The notes under the pieces: generated by a model
Databases searched by the model: none
Told to the model about the DNA's origin: nothing
What the model saw: only the letters and a program-made list of their open reading frames with translations
In this document: positions 33,201-43,889 of the stretch, piece by piece
How the letters are laid out: the number at the start of each line of letters is the position of its first letter
How positions within the stretch are numbered: position 1 is the first letter of the stretch
Program-made: the position numbers and the translations under genes
NCBI GenBank assembly: GCA_032433595.1
Contig: JASWJB010000200.1
Coordinates: 1 to 64,000 of the forward strand
DNA from: Conoideocrella luteorostrata
Lineage: Eukaryota; Ascomycota; Sordariomycetes; Hypocreales; Clavicipitaceae
Direction of reading: 5' to 3'
Length of the DNA: 64,000 nucleotides

Positions 33201-34360
33201 ACCAACGTGGCTCCCGCTAGATGCTTGCTCTAGAAAAGTACTCCGTATATTTCCCCAAACGTAAAACCCCTCCCACGCGCGGACGGAAGCAAGTCTTTCT
33301 CAAACACAGTCACGGTAAGTGGCAAAACCACCTGGACAATTACTCGTGGGTCCTACAATCTGTCACTGTTTCACGAAACTGTTGTTCTCCCGGTGCCTCC
33401 AAGCTGCCTGACACTAATTGCATTCGTCTCTGATCCACGTATAGTAATCAAGCTTCTCACTTGTTTCGGAAGCGAGAGCAACCACATTTCTATCCTTATG
33501 TTTTGCCGTTACTGCTTTCCAGCAGTATGTTGTTTCGCGCCAGCAGCTTACGTGCACACCTTACAGGTGATGCTGATGATGATGCTGATGCTGATGAATA
33601 TTAAAAGAAAGTGGCGGCTGTGCGAGGTACCTAAATGCATTGCGCCTCGCGACTAGGCTCGTCTTTCTTGCGGACGCATGTAGTATATATACAAAATAAT
33701 ATCAAGCAAGGTAGGTAGTGTGGAAGATTTTAAGCAAGCGTAGCTAACCACATTACGGCGCAATCGCTTTATTAAAAATACAAAGTAGCAATATTATTAA
33801 AACCCCCGTAGATTAAATCAATATTCTAAATTTCTTTTTTTTAACCCTTTATACACTTTGTCGTAATAATAGAGTGTTTTACACTTAGACAGCGGTTTTG
33901 GTCGCGGGGTAAGCCTCGGCTCGCAGAGGTCTTTAAGCTCGACGCTATTCATCCTTTCTCAACAGTCCTTATGAGCCTAAACCATTATCGGGCCCTGTTC
34001 TGATAGGCCCTACGAGGAGCATACTATGAAGTATTTGGATAGGTAAATGAAAGAATCGGTGTGTATTTATTTTCCTCCGCGAGCTTCTTCCATAGCAGAA
34101 TCTGACCGCCTTCTTCCCGTGTCTTAGCGTTTCTCTACACCACATCTTCGCAATATAGTACATGGCAGGCGGCAGGGAAATCACATTATAGTAGCATCTT
34201 GCGCCGGGGACATGGCATTCGAACGTTCCAGGAGGTGATCAATTGAGCCAGGCCTCCACCGTTGAAGCACTGCATTCATCAAAACTTTCAACAGGTGGAC
34301 TGTGAGGATTCACAATCCCTCATCATGTTGTGTGTATGTATGTGTGTGTGCGCTCACATT
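30259..34360. other. Long intergenic region
   Basis: No gene could be supported. Contents include a run of 18 A near 30,329 upstream of the protease, and a 75-bp element (31,035-31,110) repeated inverted at 39,889-39,965. A CTG run near 32,229 and a run of 18 T near 32,546 were also noted. Three TACGGAGTA palindromes lie at 33,109, 33,146 and 33,239, and a GATGCT microsatellite near 33,568. Short overlapping frames at 32,005-32,617 arise from the low-complexity runs. Confidence 0.45.
31035..31110 (-). repeat. Dispersed element E, inverted copy of 39,889-39,965
   Basis: The sequence GTGGCCACCCTAGCACGCCC, followed by a TATACAGCGCGCTCGGGGGC block and a CT-rich tail, is the reverse complement of 39,889-39,965 with only a few differences. 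In the right-hand copy the element contains TATAAAAGG just upstream of a decayed paralogue of the 50,745 gene, so it may be a duplicated promoter or a transposon end. Confidence 0.6.
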
Positions 34361-34361
34361 A

Positions 34362-34585
34362 CTAGAAGAAATTGGAGAGGTTTAAATTTATGTGTTATGA
34401 TGGGAAGAGCTGTGTTACAGTGATGATGGAGGCGGAATTCCTTGTGTAACGGCCTCGCCCAAACACCCTCATTTATACGCCTACAATCTGAGACGCCCCT
34501 GACTCGAATTCCTGACTTATGCCAAGGGCCCACGTAATCCTTCTCGCGCTATCTGTGTAAGCCACACACATCCTTGTTATTCGAC
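34362..34585 (-). repeat. Solo LTR family A, diverged copy
   Basis: Aligned by eye to the reference copy at 44,676-44,916 in reverse orientation. Shared landmarks are TTGGAGAGGTT near one end, GTGTTACAGTGATGATGG, ATTTATACGCC (from the TATA-like ATAAATA), CACGTAATCCTT, and a CCACACACA-rich end. The boundaries are approximate and no target duplication could be recognised. Confidence 0.55.
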
Positions 34586-34832
34586 AACGGAAGGTCGTGA
34601 CAGATTATTCTCTTCGCCTCCCACGAGCTGGTACTCGTCGGGACAGTCTGCCTGGCTGCGATGACTGAGGGGGCTGTAAATCCTGTCTAAATGGCTTGGC
34701 ATTTTTTGTGTGTGGCTTGAACGTATTGATGCAAGAGTATACCCGGAGCACAGCGGCGGGTTTGGTTGCCTTGGCTTTGACGCTCTAGCCGGTAGCCTAG
34801 TTTCCAATCCAATGACAGATTAGCTAATTTCG

Positions 34833-36233
34833 TTATGTTTTGCTCGCATGCTTTGCGTCTTCGTACCTAATATGATGCTGTGAGCCGAAGGAGCCGAAGG
34901 CTCGCGGCGCAATCCGCAGCAGGACAAGCCGCATGGTCGGCAAGCATGTGCATATGAAACCAACGCAGATTTCAATGCTAGACCACCAAACTATACCCCA
35001 TAAATCCCAGGTCGGATTCACTGTTGATGCAAATTGAGCAATCGATCGCATTCGTAGGAACGAGACAATCGTGACGCTGTACGTAAGTGTCCATGGTTAG
35101 CTCGGGCTGCCCTGTCGTGTTTGTAATTAAGACTCACATTGCGCCTGTTAAGAACATTAAAGTAACCCCAACTTTCTTCTTCCAATGAAGTTTGAGTACT
35201 CTAACTTGGCTGAGAGGGATCGCAAGAAGCCAAAAATCCGATGACACCGTAATCGCACCATTGGCCCAACCAGCCGCATTAACGTTAATGCAATGTCCCT
35301 CGCGTAGGGGGCCGTCGAACTTGTCCCAATTGTAACTGATGGGGGTACATTGAAAGATGGCCGCAAGAGTAAATGCAGCGCTGAATGCGACGTGGAATCC
35401 CATAGTCCACCATAGCAGGCGTCGAATTATCTTACCAGGGAAGATACTAAGATAGAAAAAGCATAACGACAATTTTAGTTGGGCCATAAGAGAGATATAA
35501 AGAATTTGGACAACAAGGAAGTAGGTGCCAAATAACCGTAAATGAGGCTGGCTTACTCCCCAAAGATCTTTACCTAGGCCATGTGCCGTTAAGCCGGTTA
35601 TTGATAAGACAATAGTTGCTAGACCAATAGGAACTGCACTTAAAATTACCCAGTCATCCGTTTCCAGACGTTTCCTAGCGCTGTAAATTTGTTTATAGAC
35701 AAGGCGAATAGCAACGACTAGTGACGAAGTTGTCCCAAGTATAATTACCATAATGTTGAACTGCTCTGCTTGGTCTCGAGGAGCGACTTGGCATATGGTT
35801 TTAGTACTATTATTAATATCTGTGAGCGCAGATTAGCCATGAAAAGCGTCCAGGAGGGTTTGGACACCTACATAAAGCTTCGGGGAGAGTGCAGGCAGCG
35901 AGAACTCTGTCGGTATTGTGATTCTCTGCTTCTATTTGGCAAATACAACTAATATTGGACAACGGGCATGATTCTGCTAAATACGACCGCTACACATCAA
36001 AGGTGTAGTTGTTAGTAGGTCTGGGAATTGCCAGATGTCCGTTCGAAGTTACTCACGGCACAAGAGGGCAGCTTTGCCAACTCTTCAGCCCAGCTGCTGT
36101 TCGTTGGCACCGCGATTGATACTGCTTGTTTCGCCAATAGCAGCATTGAGAGCGCCAATACAAGATGCCCTTTGAATCCAGATACGGCGGCGGTGAGCGA
36201 TGCATAGCTCCTCCCCCGCCCAGATGGCCGCAT
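34833..36233 (-). CDS. CFEM-domain seven-helix receptor (PTH11-like), four exons
   Basis: Exons 36,233-36,057, 35,989-35,872, 35,819-35,138 and 35,076-34,833 total 1,221 nt and 406 residues in frame. Intron 1 is GTGAGT ... TACTAAC ... TGTAG. Residues 1-42 end in a signal peptide (LVLALSMLLLAKQAVSIA). A short CFEM-like Cys region follows (ELAKLPSCA, ESCPLSNISCICQ, VLAACTLPEAL). Seven hydrophobic helices follow, with the fungal rhodopsin-like marker DDWVILSA and helices such as FLVVQILYISLMAQLKLSLC. PTH11-type receptors sense surface or host cues at the plasma membrane. The CFEM is degenerate: two of eight usual cysteines appear missing and one loop is short. Confidence 0.82.
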
Positions 36234-39200
36234 TCTGAGGTCAGTGTGATAGTTATTCGTGTCGTCGGCGACAAATATTGCACCGAGTTCGTAGCCAATG
36301 TCTTGCTGGACCGAAGTCTTTCAGAAAATTTGGGAGGCTTGCGCTGGAGGCGTCGTTGGAGACAATGCCCCAAGCTGTTGAAGGCCTCTTTAAAAGCGGC
36401 TGAGTGATGAGACACTGCCTAGCTTCTAAGATTGTTGCCATCGAGCTGCCAGGGGATTGACTGAGGGTATTGAGAAACGAAACATAAACGGCCACATCTG
36501 TTTCTACATTGCCGTGCACTCTGCCTCTGCCCTGGGCGTCCCGATTAATTTGCCGACACCTTGATTGCCGATGCGCGTGCGTGGAGGAGGTAAGTTGGAC
36601 CCAGACACATGCACGACTCATCTCGATCGACAGCAGGGGGTTCCTTGCGCAACGGGCCTCCAGAGCCTCTCGGACCCCCCACTAGCCACGTTGCCCTGGT
36701 GGCTTTTTAGTTTTTGAGCGTTTCGAACAGTCAGACAAGCTCAAAACGGTCCAATGAGCTGTAGGCTTGGCCTTCAACTGGGGTCCTGGTTGCCAAGTCA
36801 TATCGCACGTGCTAGCATACTCTAGGTCGAAAGGAGGAAGCCAAACCCGAGCAATATCTACGTTCCATCCCCGTCCTTTATTTTTCCCTTTTTTTTTTTC
36901 CTTCTTCCCTGTGTGAAGAGGGATCTTCGCGAGACCAGATGGTGTGATAGACGGACCCTAACCTCGTAGAGTTAGCACGGTAACTAGAAACTCGACATTA
37001 CGGAGTAAGACATACTCGGTTCTCCGGATACTCCGTACGGGGAACGCTAGTGCTCCACGTGGACCACCAAACTTATATCTGCCATGCTAGGGACAGTTTA
37101 ACCGAACCCTTTCAATTCGAACGCCCACCACGAATGCAATTAAAGCTTATTAATAATAAATTTTATTATGTAAATAGCTAACTAAGCTATATAATAATTA
37201 ATGCATTTTTTTCCGTTTAATTTTATGGGGTTTTGGGTCGCTGAGGCATTATCTCTTGCGAAGCTAATGCTACATCGATGGCTCAGTTAAATTGACCCCC
37301 GCTTGTCTATCAACCGGCAATAGTTAACCCCGAGTCCAGTGGAGTTTGCAGTCAGCCCTCGTTCGGCCCCAGCCGCCGGGTCCCGAAATGAGACCAGAAA
37401 GACGCCTCATGGATTCCCTGGCAAAAAGTGCTGTTTGAGCCCACCACCATTTTTTCGAGACTAAGGCCCTGTCTTACTAGTGGTTTCTCCAGACAGAGCG
37501 AGTATTCCGGCTAAATTCTGTGTGGCTACAAGTTGACAGAAGTCACCCAATCCCCCACCAATTCCCCACCTGCCGTGATAACAAAGGTGTCACGATGTGA
37601 ACGGCTATCGACATCCGATGCTTGCAGCGGAGAATTCTCCTTGATCCTTATCTGACTTGACCAGGAATTTGGCAGCTGTTTATACCTGAAATCCACCTTA
37701 GATGCCGTCAATCTAGAAATTCCGTCTGACGTAGCTGAATTTATTGAATTCGACAGTTTCCTCTTAACCCAATTTTTTTTTTTTAGTGCTGGCTCGGTGG
37801 CTTGAGCTAATCTCTTAGCGCCTCTTATCATTATCTATTGCTGCCCATTGTGGCGTGCGGCTAAACTTTCAGCTCTTTTATTGTGAGCAGAGATGAAGCT
37901 TTTGCTAGTATGTAGAAGAGTAAAAAAAAATATATAATTTAATAGCCTAAAGGAGTAAACTAGATTTCATAGGGTTCCATCGCGCATGTGACTCCTTGTT
38001 GTGCTATTGCGTGCGACAAAAGATGCCGCGTTTTGCCCGCAAAGAAATTAGGGCATGAGGCTGGAAAGTGGGGCTTTAGCTAGTCCTTTGTGTACTAGCT
38101 ATTTGCGTGCACAACGGCCATCTTACCACGCGTAATATACGAGATACTCCATGCCCGCCGATTTCATCGGCATCATAGGCACGGGGAAACCATCGGATTC
38201 GTTGACTATGCTGCTACTGCTGGCGATGCTACTGACGAAGGTCATGTTGCTTGATGTTTATGCCGCTGCTGCTGCTGACCGTCCAATCACTATACAGCGA
38301 TCGCCCAGTGACTCATGAAAAGATTATTGTGGGTGTTAATCAATTCGTCTGCAGATCTCCTAGGCCGGCGTGGTCGTATTTCGCCGCCCCTAACTCGTGG
38401 ATTGACGGGCGTAGTTCCGTTTAGGAGCTAGTGGCAGACATGCTTCCCAGGCCGCCAAGGACAATCGCAGCTCACAAAGGTCCGTGACGCTCTGGTTCGA
38501 GGAGACGGGAGGGATAGTTAGTTATCCAAACTGTTTGCAAGCTCGGCCTTGATTGCCTAGATCAGTTTCTGCCAAAGTTTGAAAGAGCCGTTTCAGAATC
38601 GGGAGGTTATGCTATCTACGGGGTCGACGTCTTTGGCACTAACCCGCTAGGCTGCACAATGCTTCCAGCTAGTCGTTTCGACGATAATGAAAGTCTAGAG
38701 ATCCACTCATCTTTTTTTGATTCTTTTGAGAATGATCTCTAGCCAGCTGTAATTGACTTGACTGATTACAATACCAACAAAGGGAGATGTAGGGATAAAT
38801 CGACCCGGTTTTTGGTGTAGTACATGGCAAAAAGAACGACCAAAGGGGGGAACCGCCGGGTGGTAGAGCCAGCCAAATGGTACAAGCTCTCTCCTCATCC
38901 GCCGCTCTATGTTTGGTCAAGGCGGACCAGGTTACAGACGACCAACGGGTCGTATACGCTAACCGCACAAGTAAATGGTGCAAGACAGGTAGTTACTGAC
39001 TCAGCGACGAGTCTGATCAGCCCCTATACTACTCGGATGAATCAAATGATAAGGAACAGACGGACGAGTGGAGTGGCAGTTAGGCGGGTGATGGCGGGAA
39101 AGAATCCTCCATGTGTACGGAGTATAAACACCCAATGAAGGAATGGTGGGTAATCTCCCTTGCACGCGAAGTGGACCATTTTTTGGACAACAAGCCAGTG

Positions 39201-39888
39201 AATTATTGCCTGGGCTATCAATAGACAATGGCACCCCCGGAGGTAGAGCTTACAATCCTGGATCCTGGCCCTACCGCGGCCTGAGCGGCGCACCTAAAGT
39301 GGCCGAAGCGAAGCGTCGGTACTCAAAAGTCTTTTGCTTTTTTTGGATGTTGGAATGACATAAAAGAGAACAGAATTAGCAGTGTTAATCGAACAAGTAA
39401 TGTGAATTAGTAAAGCGGAAAGGAATAAAACGCACAGAAACTAGGAATAGCATTAGTCAGCTAATAAAGCTGAGATGCACAGTGCAAATAGAAAACAGGG
39501 CAAGAAGGACAGCAAGTAATATCGTGCGCGTGACCCGCGATGGATTCACTGCTGCAAGCACGCAATACTGAATAATAACCAGAGCGACGCATAGTACAGC
39601 TTATTCAGCGATGCGTGAATGCAAGTAATAGATAAGGCAGTATTATAAGTGGAGGTAGTTATTCCGTAAGGGGTGAGGGAGTTCTTGCTCTTCACTTTCG
39701 ATTGTTCTTTAGTTAGTAACATCTTTCGATAGCGCGGGCTGCCTAACTTCAATATTTGTTGCCGTAACCATATGGAGACCTAGGGGGACGACAACCAACT
39801 TGCAGGGCTTCGGGTGACGAGGGTATCTATACCGGAACGTGAAGCAAAACAATGTGCAAAACGATTCAATTCATTCGTGACTATCTAG
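36234..39888. other. Intergenic region with one weak frame
   Basis: No gene was identified. At 37,526-37,831 the minus strand has a 101-codon frame with its own ATG and a basic N-terminus (ALKKKNWVKRKLSNSINSAT), of unknown family. A pyrimidine run lies at 36,881-36,905. AT-rich pockets lie at 37,140-37,215 and 37,915-37,960. TACGGAGTA palindromes lie at 36,999, 37,029 and 39,116. Confidence 0.35.
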
Positions 39889-39965
39889 AAGAGAAGAAGA
39901 AGAAGAGGAAGAATGCCCCCGAGCGCGCTGTATAAAAGGGGCGTGCTAGGGTGGCCACGGGTAGC
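39889..39965 (+). repeat. Dispersed element E with TATAAAAGG
   Basis: The partner, in opposite orientation, is at 31,035-31,110. It runs from an AGAAGAAG-rich tract through CCCCGAGCGCGCTGTATAAA and AGGGGCGTGCTAGGGTGGCC. It ends about 25 bp before the first codon that aligns with the 50,745-type protein, so a promoter role for that pseudogene is possible. Confidence 0.6.
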
Positions 39966-39991
39966 TCAAGGGGCGTCGGCAGCCCTCCAGT

Positions 39992-40690
39992 TTCGGAGAG
40001 GCCTACATTGTGTGTGATGCAGCGGAAGAAGCCGACTGCGCTCTCATTGTCGGTTCTAGGATGGCCTGGTGAAGGTTTTCTACCAAAGATTGTTTTAGGG
40101 ACATCCATCTGGATGAGCCTTATCGTTGCACAGTACAGTCTTTACATTCCAACACGCATTCCGTGGAGGAGCAGCTGCGTCTGGTGCGCACTACCGCAAC
40201 GAAAGTCCCAGAAAGGGCAGAAGTTAAGGGTGAAGCGAAGGTGACCTGGTGCCGTATAAATGGGCCAAGCGAGGCGGAAAATCGGGAACCTGGACCATGG
40301 CCTCGTCAGCATGTAGAGGGAACAGGACATCGTTCGTTGGTTTGGTTGTATGCAGACGTGTGCTGTGTCATTTCGGGCGAAAGAGTCTTTCCTAGATAGA
40401 CCCTATATGCCGACCCGATTAGAGGAAGGCGTACGAGTACGCCATGAAAGGCTCGGAGGGCGACGGAGGGCGACGACGGAGGGACTGTGACCTGGCCAGA
40501 GGATTACACTGGGAGCAGTGGACACCTCTTTAGCGAGAGACCGTGAATACATAGATGTGCGCACAGTCATTAGTGACATTGACACAGAGCGTTGTAAGAA
40601 CTACGTAGAGATGTAACAGTAACGATGATGGAAATAATTTCAGCCCTTGGAGATCTATTTTCCGCTATGATGGACATACTTTTAATGGGG
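39992..40690 (+). pseudogene. Decayed paralogue of the 287-residue orphan protein at 50,745
   Basis: One frame from 39,992 aligns with the intact protein at 50,745. FGEAYIVCDAAEEADCALIV matches its FGSDYVECAYVEGADCGLVL. VQSLHSNTHSVEEQLRLVRT, KVTWCRINGPSEAE and SLVWLYADVCCVISGER match VQSLQTEAVSVQHRLRLAR, TITWCRMDK and AIWLYSDMCDAATWGER. TGA interrupts after SRMAW (about 40,070). After TAG at about 40,397 similarity continues in other frames (EYAMKGSEGDGG, HWEQWTPL). Similarity this far along shows a true duplicate broken by nonsense and frameshift changes. The starting Met is missing. Confidence 0.6.
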
Positions 40691-40699
40691 TAAACAAGT

Positions 40700-41842
40700 T
40701 TAGCCAAGAAGACGTTCGTGGAAGGAACGGAAACTCCGGAAGGGAGGGCACGAAAAAAGTAAACTATAGTTGCGAATGGAGACAGATGTAAATGAAATGA
40801 CACAGAATGGCGCATACGAGGAGCTGTTCATGACGGGCGTACAGACAGACAGCAATTGTAACGAGTGAAGACGGATGTCACAGGAAATTATGAGCCTATT
40901 CAAGGGTCATAACTACACATGAAAAGTAGCCACTTATTACGCTATTTTTTGTGTGACAACACTTGACAACGTCACAGACGCAACGTAAGACCATGTAGAG
41001 TGAGAGCACTGTAAGTCGTTAGTGAGGAGCAATAAACCTCTGAATAAGTTAAGAACATCAAAGAAGTGCCGCAATCCGACCGCCTTGTGATAAAAGCGCC
41101 AATTATAAGTTTGAAAGTCACATTTGATGTAAGCATGCCATCTCACAAAACCCAGCAGCGCTGATGCTTTTTGTGTATTAGAATGGATATAAGGTCACTA
41201 GTCTTGCTATCGATCACAGACAAGTCAAACAAGATGATACTATATTCCCGCCTACGATGAGCATTCGACACACCTCACTGTAGTACTCCAGCATACCACC
41301 AGACAGCTTACTGCTCAATGAAGACTCTTTCACCGGCCAGGACCCTCTATCCACCGGCTATCAGCCACTGTCTTGGATTTATTTTGCGGGCAAGGAAGGC
41401 AAAAGCTCGAAGCACGTTCAAGGCCCTCTGGTGCAAATCCCGCACCATCTGCATGGCTTGCAATTTGAGTACGATGAAGCTCGCGAGACGCGGGTTTCCG
41501 ATAAGCTTGGTCGCTGCAATGAAAGTGAATCACCGGGCACACTATTTTTAATTGACGAACTCTCTATTCTGTTGATACTGACGATAGCAGGATGCTATAT
41601 ACCGCCTAGTAAGCCTGGGTGTCAGTCATATCCGAACAGATCGTCGATACACTTTAGGAATGGCAAATTAGACCTCTTCTTATAGATTACTTCTAGCCAG
41701 AGATTTCGCCATTGAATTCGTCACCGTCAGGGGCCTCGTTTCGGAGGCGTCAGAGGTGCTGTTTCGGAGCCGTGTGAGACATCGCAGGATAGCCCCCGTG
41801 GCATGTGGTCAATGAACAACACGAGCCATCGTAGCCCACACC
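40700..41842. other. Stretch without a clear gene
   Basis: Contains dispersed repeat C copy 2 (40,889-40,962). Overlapping short frames on both strands at 41,318-41,685 show no domain. Nothing else is supported. Confidence 0.35.
40889..40962 (+). repeat. Dispersed repeat C, copy 2
   Basis: Same-orientation partner of 28,236-28,312, beginning TATGAGCCTATTCAAGGGTC and ending in TTACGCTATTTTTTGTG. It carries more A/T at several C/G positions than copy 1. Confidence 0.6.
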
Positions 41843-42358
41843 TGCTACGTTATTGAGGCCAGAGCAATGCTGTCGGATAGCTTAGGTGTTTGTGTGAGTG
41901 GGTTATATGGTTAGTGCCATAAGGATTACGTTGCCTCTGGGCATAGGGTAGGGAGTTATGATAAGGGCGTCTGGGAATGTAAGGATATTAATAGGGGGAT
42001 TTGGACGAGGGATTCTTCTTCCATCATCACTGATCTTTCCATCAATGTACAAGAATTTGAACCTCTCCAATTGATGCTAATAATTGCACATTGGAAAATT
42101 GAAGGAATGAATAGAAAGTGATGAAGTTGTTAATGTCTGATGCTTTCTAAATTGACGGGGAATTCCTCCCTTTTATTCTTAGATTCCGGACTTTTCTAAA
42201 CCGGCAGATTCCTTCGATTTCCTCTGAATTCCGTGACCGCACAGGTAAAAACCTCCTGCAGTCATCCTCTAGCTCGTTCAACTGCTTTACTAATTCCCTC
42301 ACTAATCTAGCTATTTATGGCACTGATATTCCTGAAAGAAGCAATTCTCTTCTCAACA
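41843..42358 (+). repeat. Solo LTR family B, copy 1, interrupted by an LTR-A
   Basis: The left arm (41,843-41,870, TGCTACGTTATTGAGGCCAG) and right arm (42,083-42,358, ending TTCTCTTCTCAACA) match LTR-B copies at 52,560 and 56,103, where the two arms are contiguous. Between them sits an LTR-A. LTR-B has TG...CA ends (consensus TGTTACG ... CTCAACA). No clear target duplication flanks this copy. Confidence 0.65.
41871..42082 (+). repeat. Solo LTR family A nested in LTR-B
   Basis: Begins TGTCGGATAG and includes TACGTTGCCTCTGGGCATAG, TTAATAGGGGGATTTGGACG and GAACCTCTCCAATTGATG, all LTR-A landmarks. Flanking pentamers are AATGC on the left and ATTGC on the right, a one-mismatch target duplication in the LTR-B sequence. 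This fixes the order: B first, then A. Confidence 0.65.
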
Positions 42359-43100
42359 GAAATATGTGTTAATATTGTAAACATTGTGTACACGTCTAAA
42401 ATACGGAGAAAGTATTCTAGGGCAAACTGTATTAAGTCAGCAAGATATATCCTCTAACCCAAGATGAAAAAAGGCAAAGGCTTAGAATTAAAGCCTATAT
42501 CCATTGGTAAATCAACTACGTCTGTAGTTACTAGTACAAAACAATACTTATAGCCAAGTGTTTTTTGTAGAAAAAGGGGACAAAAGAGTAAAATAGAGTA
42601 TCTTAAATAATAAAGAGGTGCTGATACTTAGGCTACTAAAGAACAGAGGATCCTTGAGTGGACGAGGAACTGTACGACTAAAGGGGGGTGAACGGTTTCA
42701 ACGGGTTACATGTTGCGAATATCGAGCGTGGCACGCGTGAGAGATTCAAGATCCTTGAACAACGGCCCATAGAGCGAGCTCACATAACCCTGGTACGTCT
42801 CCTGAAACGTCGCTACCGTAATATTCGTCTCTGTAATGTGTGCGGTGTGTACATAAGAAAACAAAATTGTTTAAAAAGAATATAATTACGTTGGATGGTA
42901 TGGGTCCATCAGGGTTATTTATGAGTGGCTCGGCCCAAATAACATGAGCCGATGGAAAGCTGAGGAAGACAGCGCCAATCACGGGCTGACCCCACGTGAC
43001 CTCAGCAAATCGCTAGCAAAACCCACCTGCGTGACTCACCTACCTACGTTGCTACAACCCAACGCCGCAACCCGCAAAAACACCTTACACCACTATCAAA
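42359..43100. other. Stretch without a clear gene
   Basis: AT-rich to 42,660, then mixed sequence. An open frame at 42,944-43,150 (68 codons) shows no domain. It may include the 5' region of the downstream nuclease-like gene. Confidence 0.3.
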
Positions 43101-43182
43101 ATGCTCAGACCGAGTCAGCGGCCACAGACGCTTCAAGTGTCGGACTTTAAACATGTAAGCAAGTTGCAGCTCAGCTATTCTG

Positions 43183-43740
43183 ATGTATGAAGAAGTGTTG
43201 ACAATTTTACAGTACCTGAGGTTTCCCATGCTCCTATGGTACTACAAAGAGATCAACAAGGCCGGTTCATTGGGGTCAGATGTTGATGCCTTCTACCTCA
43301 ACTTCTTGGCGGTAATCTTCACTGCGAGAGACAACTTCGGCGTTGAACTAGAATCACGACCTGCGACATATTTAGACCTGTCTGACAGACCAGACTTCAC
43401 CATCCGCTGTGTTAGGTACTTCAAGAATGGCAGAACCAAAAAGGTCATACTTTACGAGAACAAAAGGGAGGGGGAGTCCCAACCGAATATATGGACCGAT
43501 GCGTTGGATCAAGTTGTCAAGTATGCGAACCTGGTCCGCGAGGAAGATCAGAGTGACGATGATACCATTTACCTCACGGTAAACGTCGGAACCTATCTCC
43601 GGTTCTATGAGCTTCCTGGAAAATCGAGCGAGCCAATAGACTGGGCGCCAGCAGGAGGCCGCTACTACGAATTGGCTGATGACGAGGAGGACGTGTGGAA
43701 GTTTTGGAATCAAATTCGTGACGTAGTCAAGTCACCTTAA
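43183..43740 (+). CDS. PD-(D/E)XK-like fungal protein
   Basis: The 185-residue frame contains a PD-(D/E)XK-type signature. PDF in LDLSDRPDFTIRC is followed about 20 residues later by a hydrophobic strand ending E-N-K (KKVILYENKREGE), then a helix (WTDALDQVVKYANLVREE) and strands (DTIYLTVNVGTYLRFYELPG). The fold suggests a nuclease or nuclease-derived domain. Catalysis is unproven. A start upstream is likely: ATG 43,101 in good context opens a 27-codon stretch ending KLQLSYSDV that would join smoothly to YEEVLTILQYLRFPM if one base were added near 43,182. So the N-terminus may be cut off by a frameshift, or the ATG at 43,183 may be real. Confidence 0.6.
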   Translation: MYEEVLTILQYLRFPMLLWYYKEINKAGSLGSDVDAFYLNFLAVIFTARDNFGVELESRPATYLDLSDRPDFTIRCVRYFKNGRTKKVILYENKREGESQPNIWTDALDQVVKYANLVREEDQSDDDTIYLTVNVGTYLRFYELPGKSSEPIDWAPAGGRYYELADDEEDVWKFWNQIRDVVKSP

Positions 43741-43889
43741 TGCTGGTGTTGTCGGATATCACGGAGGGATATCGCGGCGGCTATCACTAGGGCTTACAGC
43801 AGCAAATTGATGGAAGACGACGGAGTTGAGAGGAATCGGGAGGCCCCACAAGCAGGAAGAAGAGGTATAAATTGAAGCATTCTGATGAG

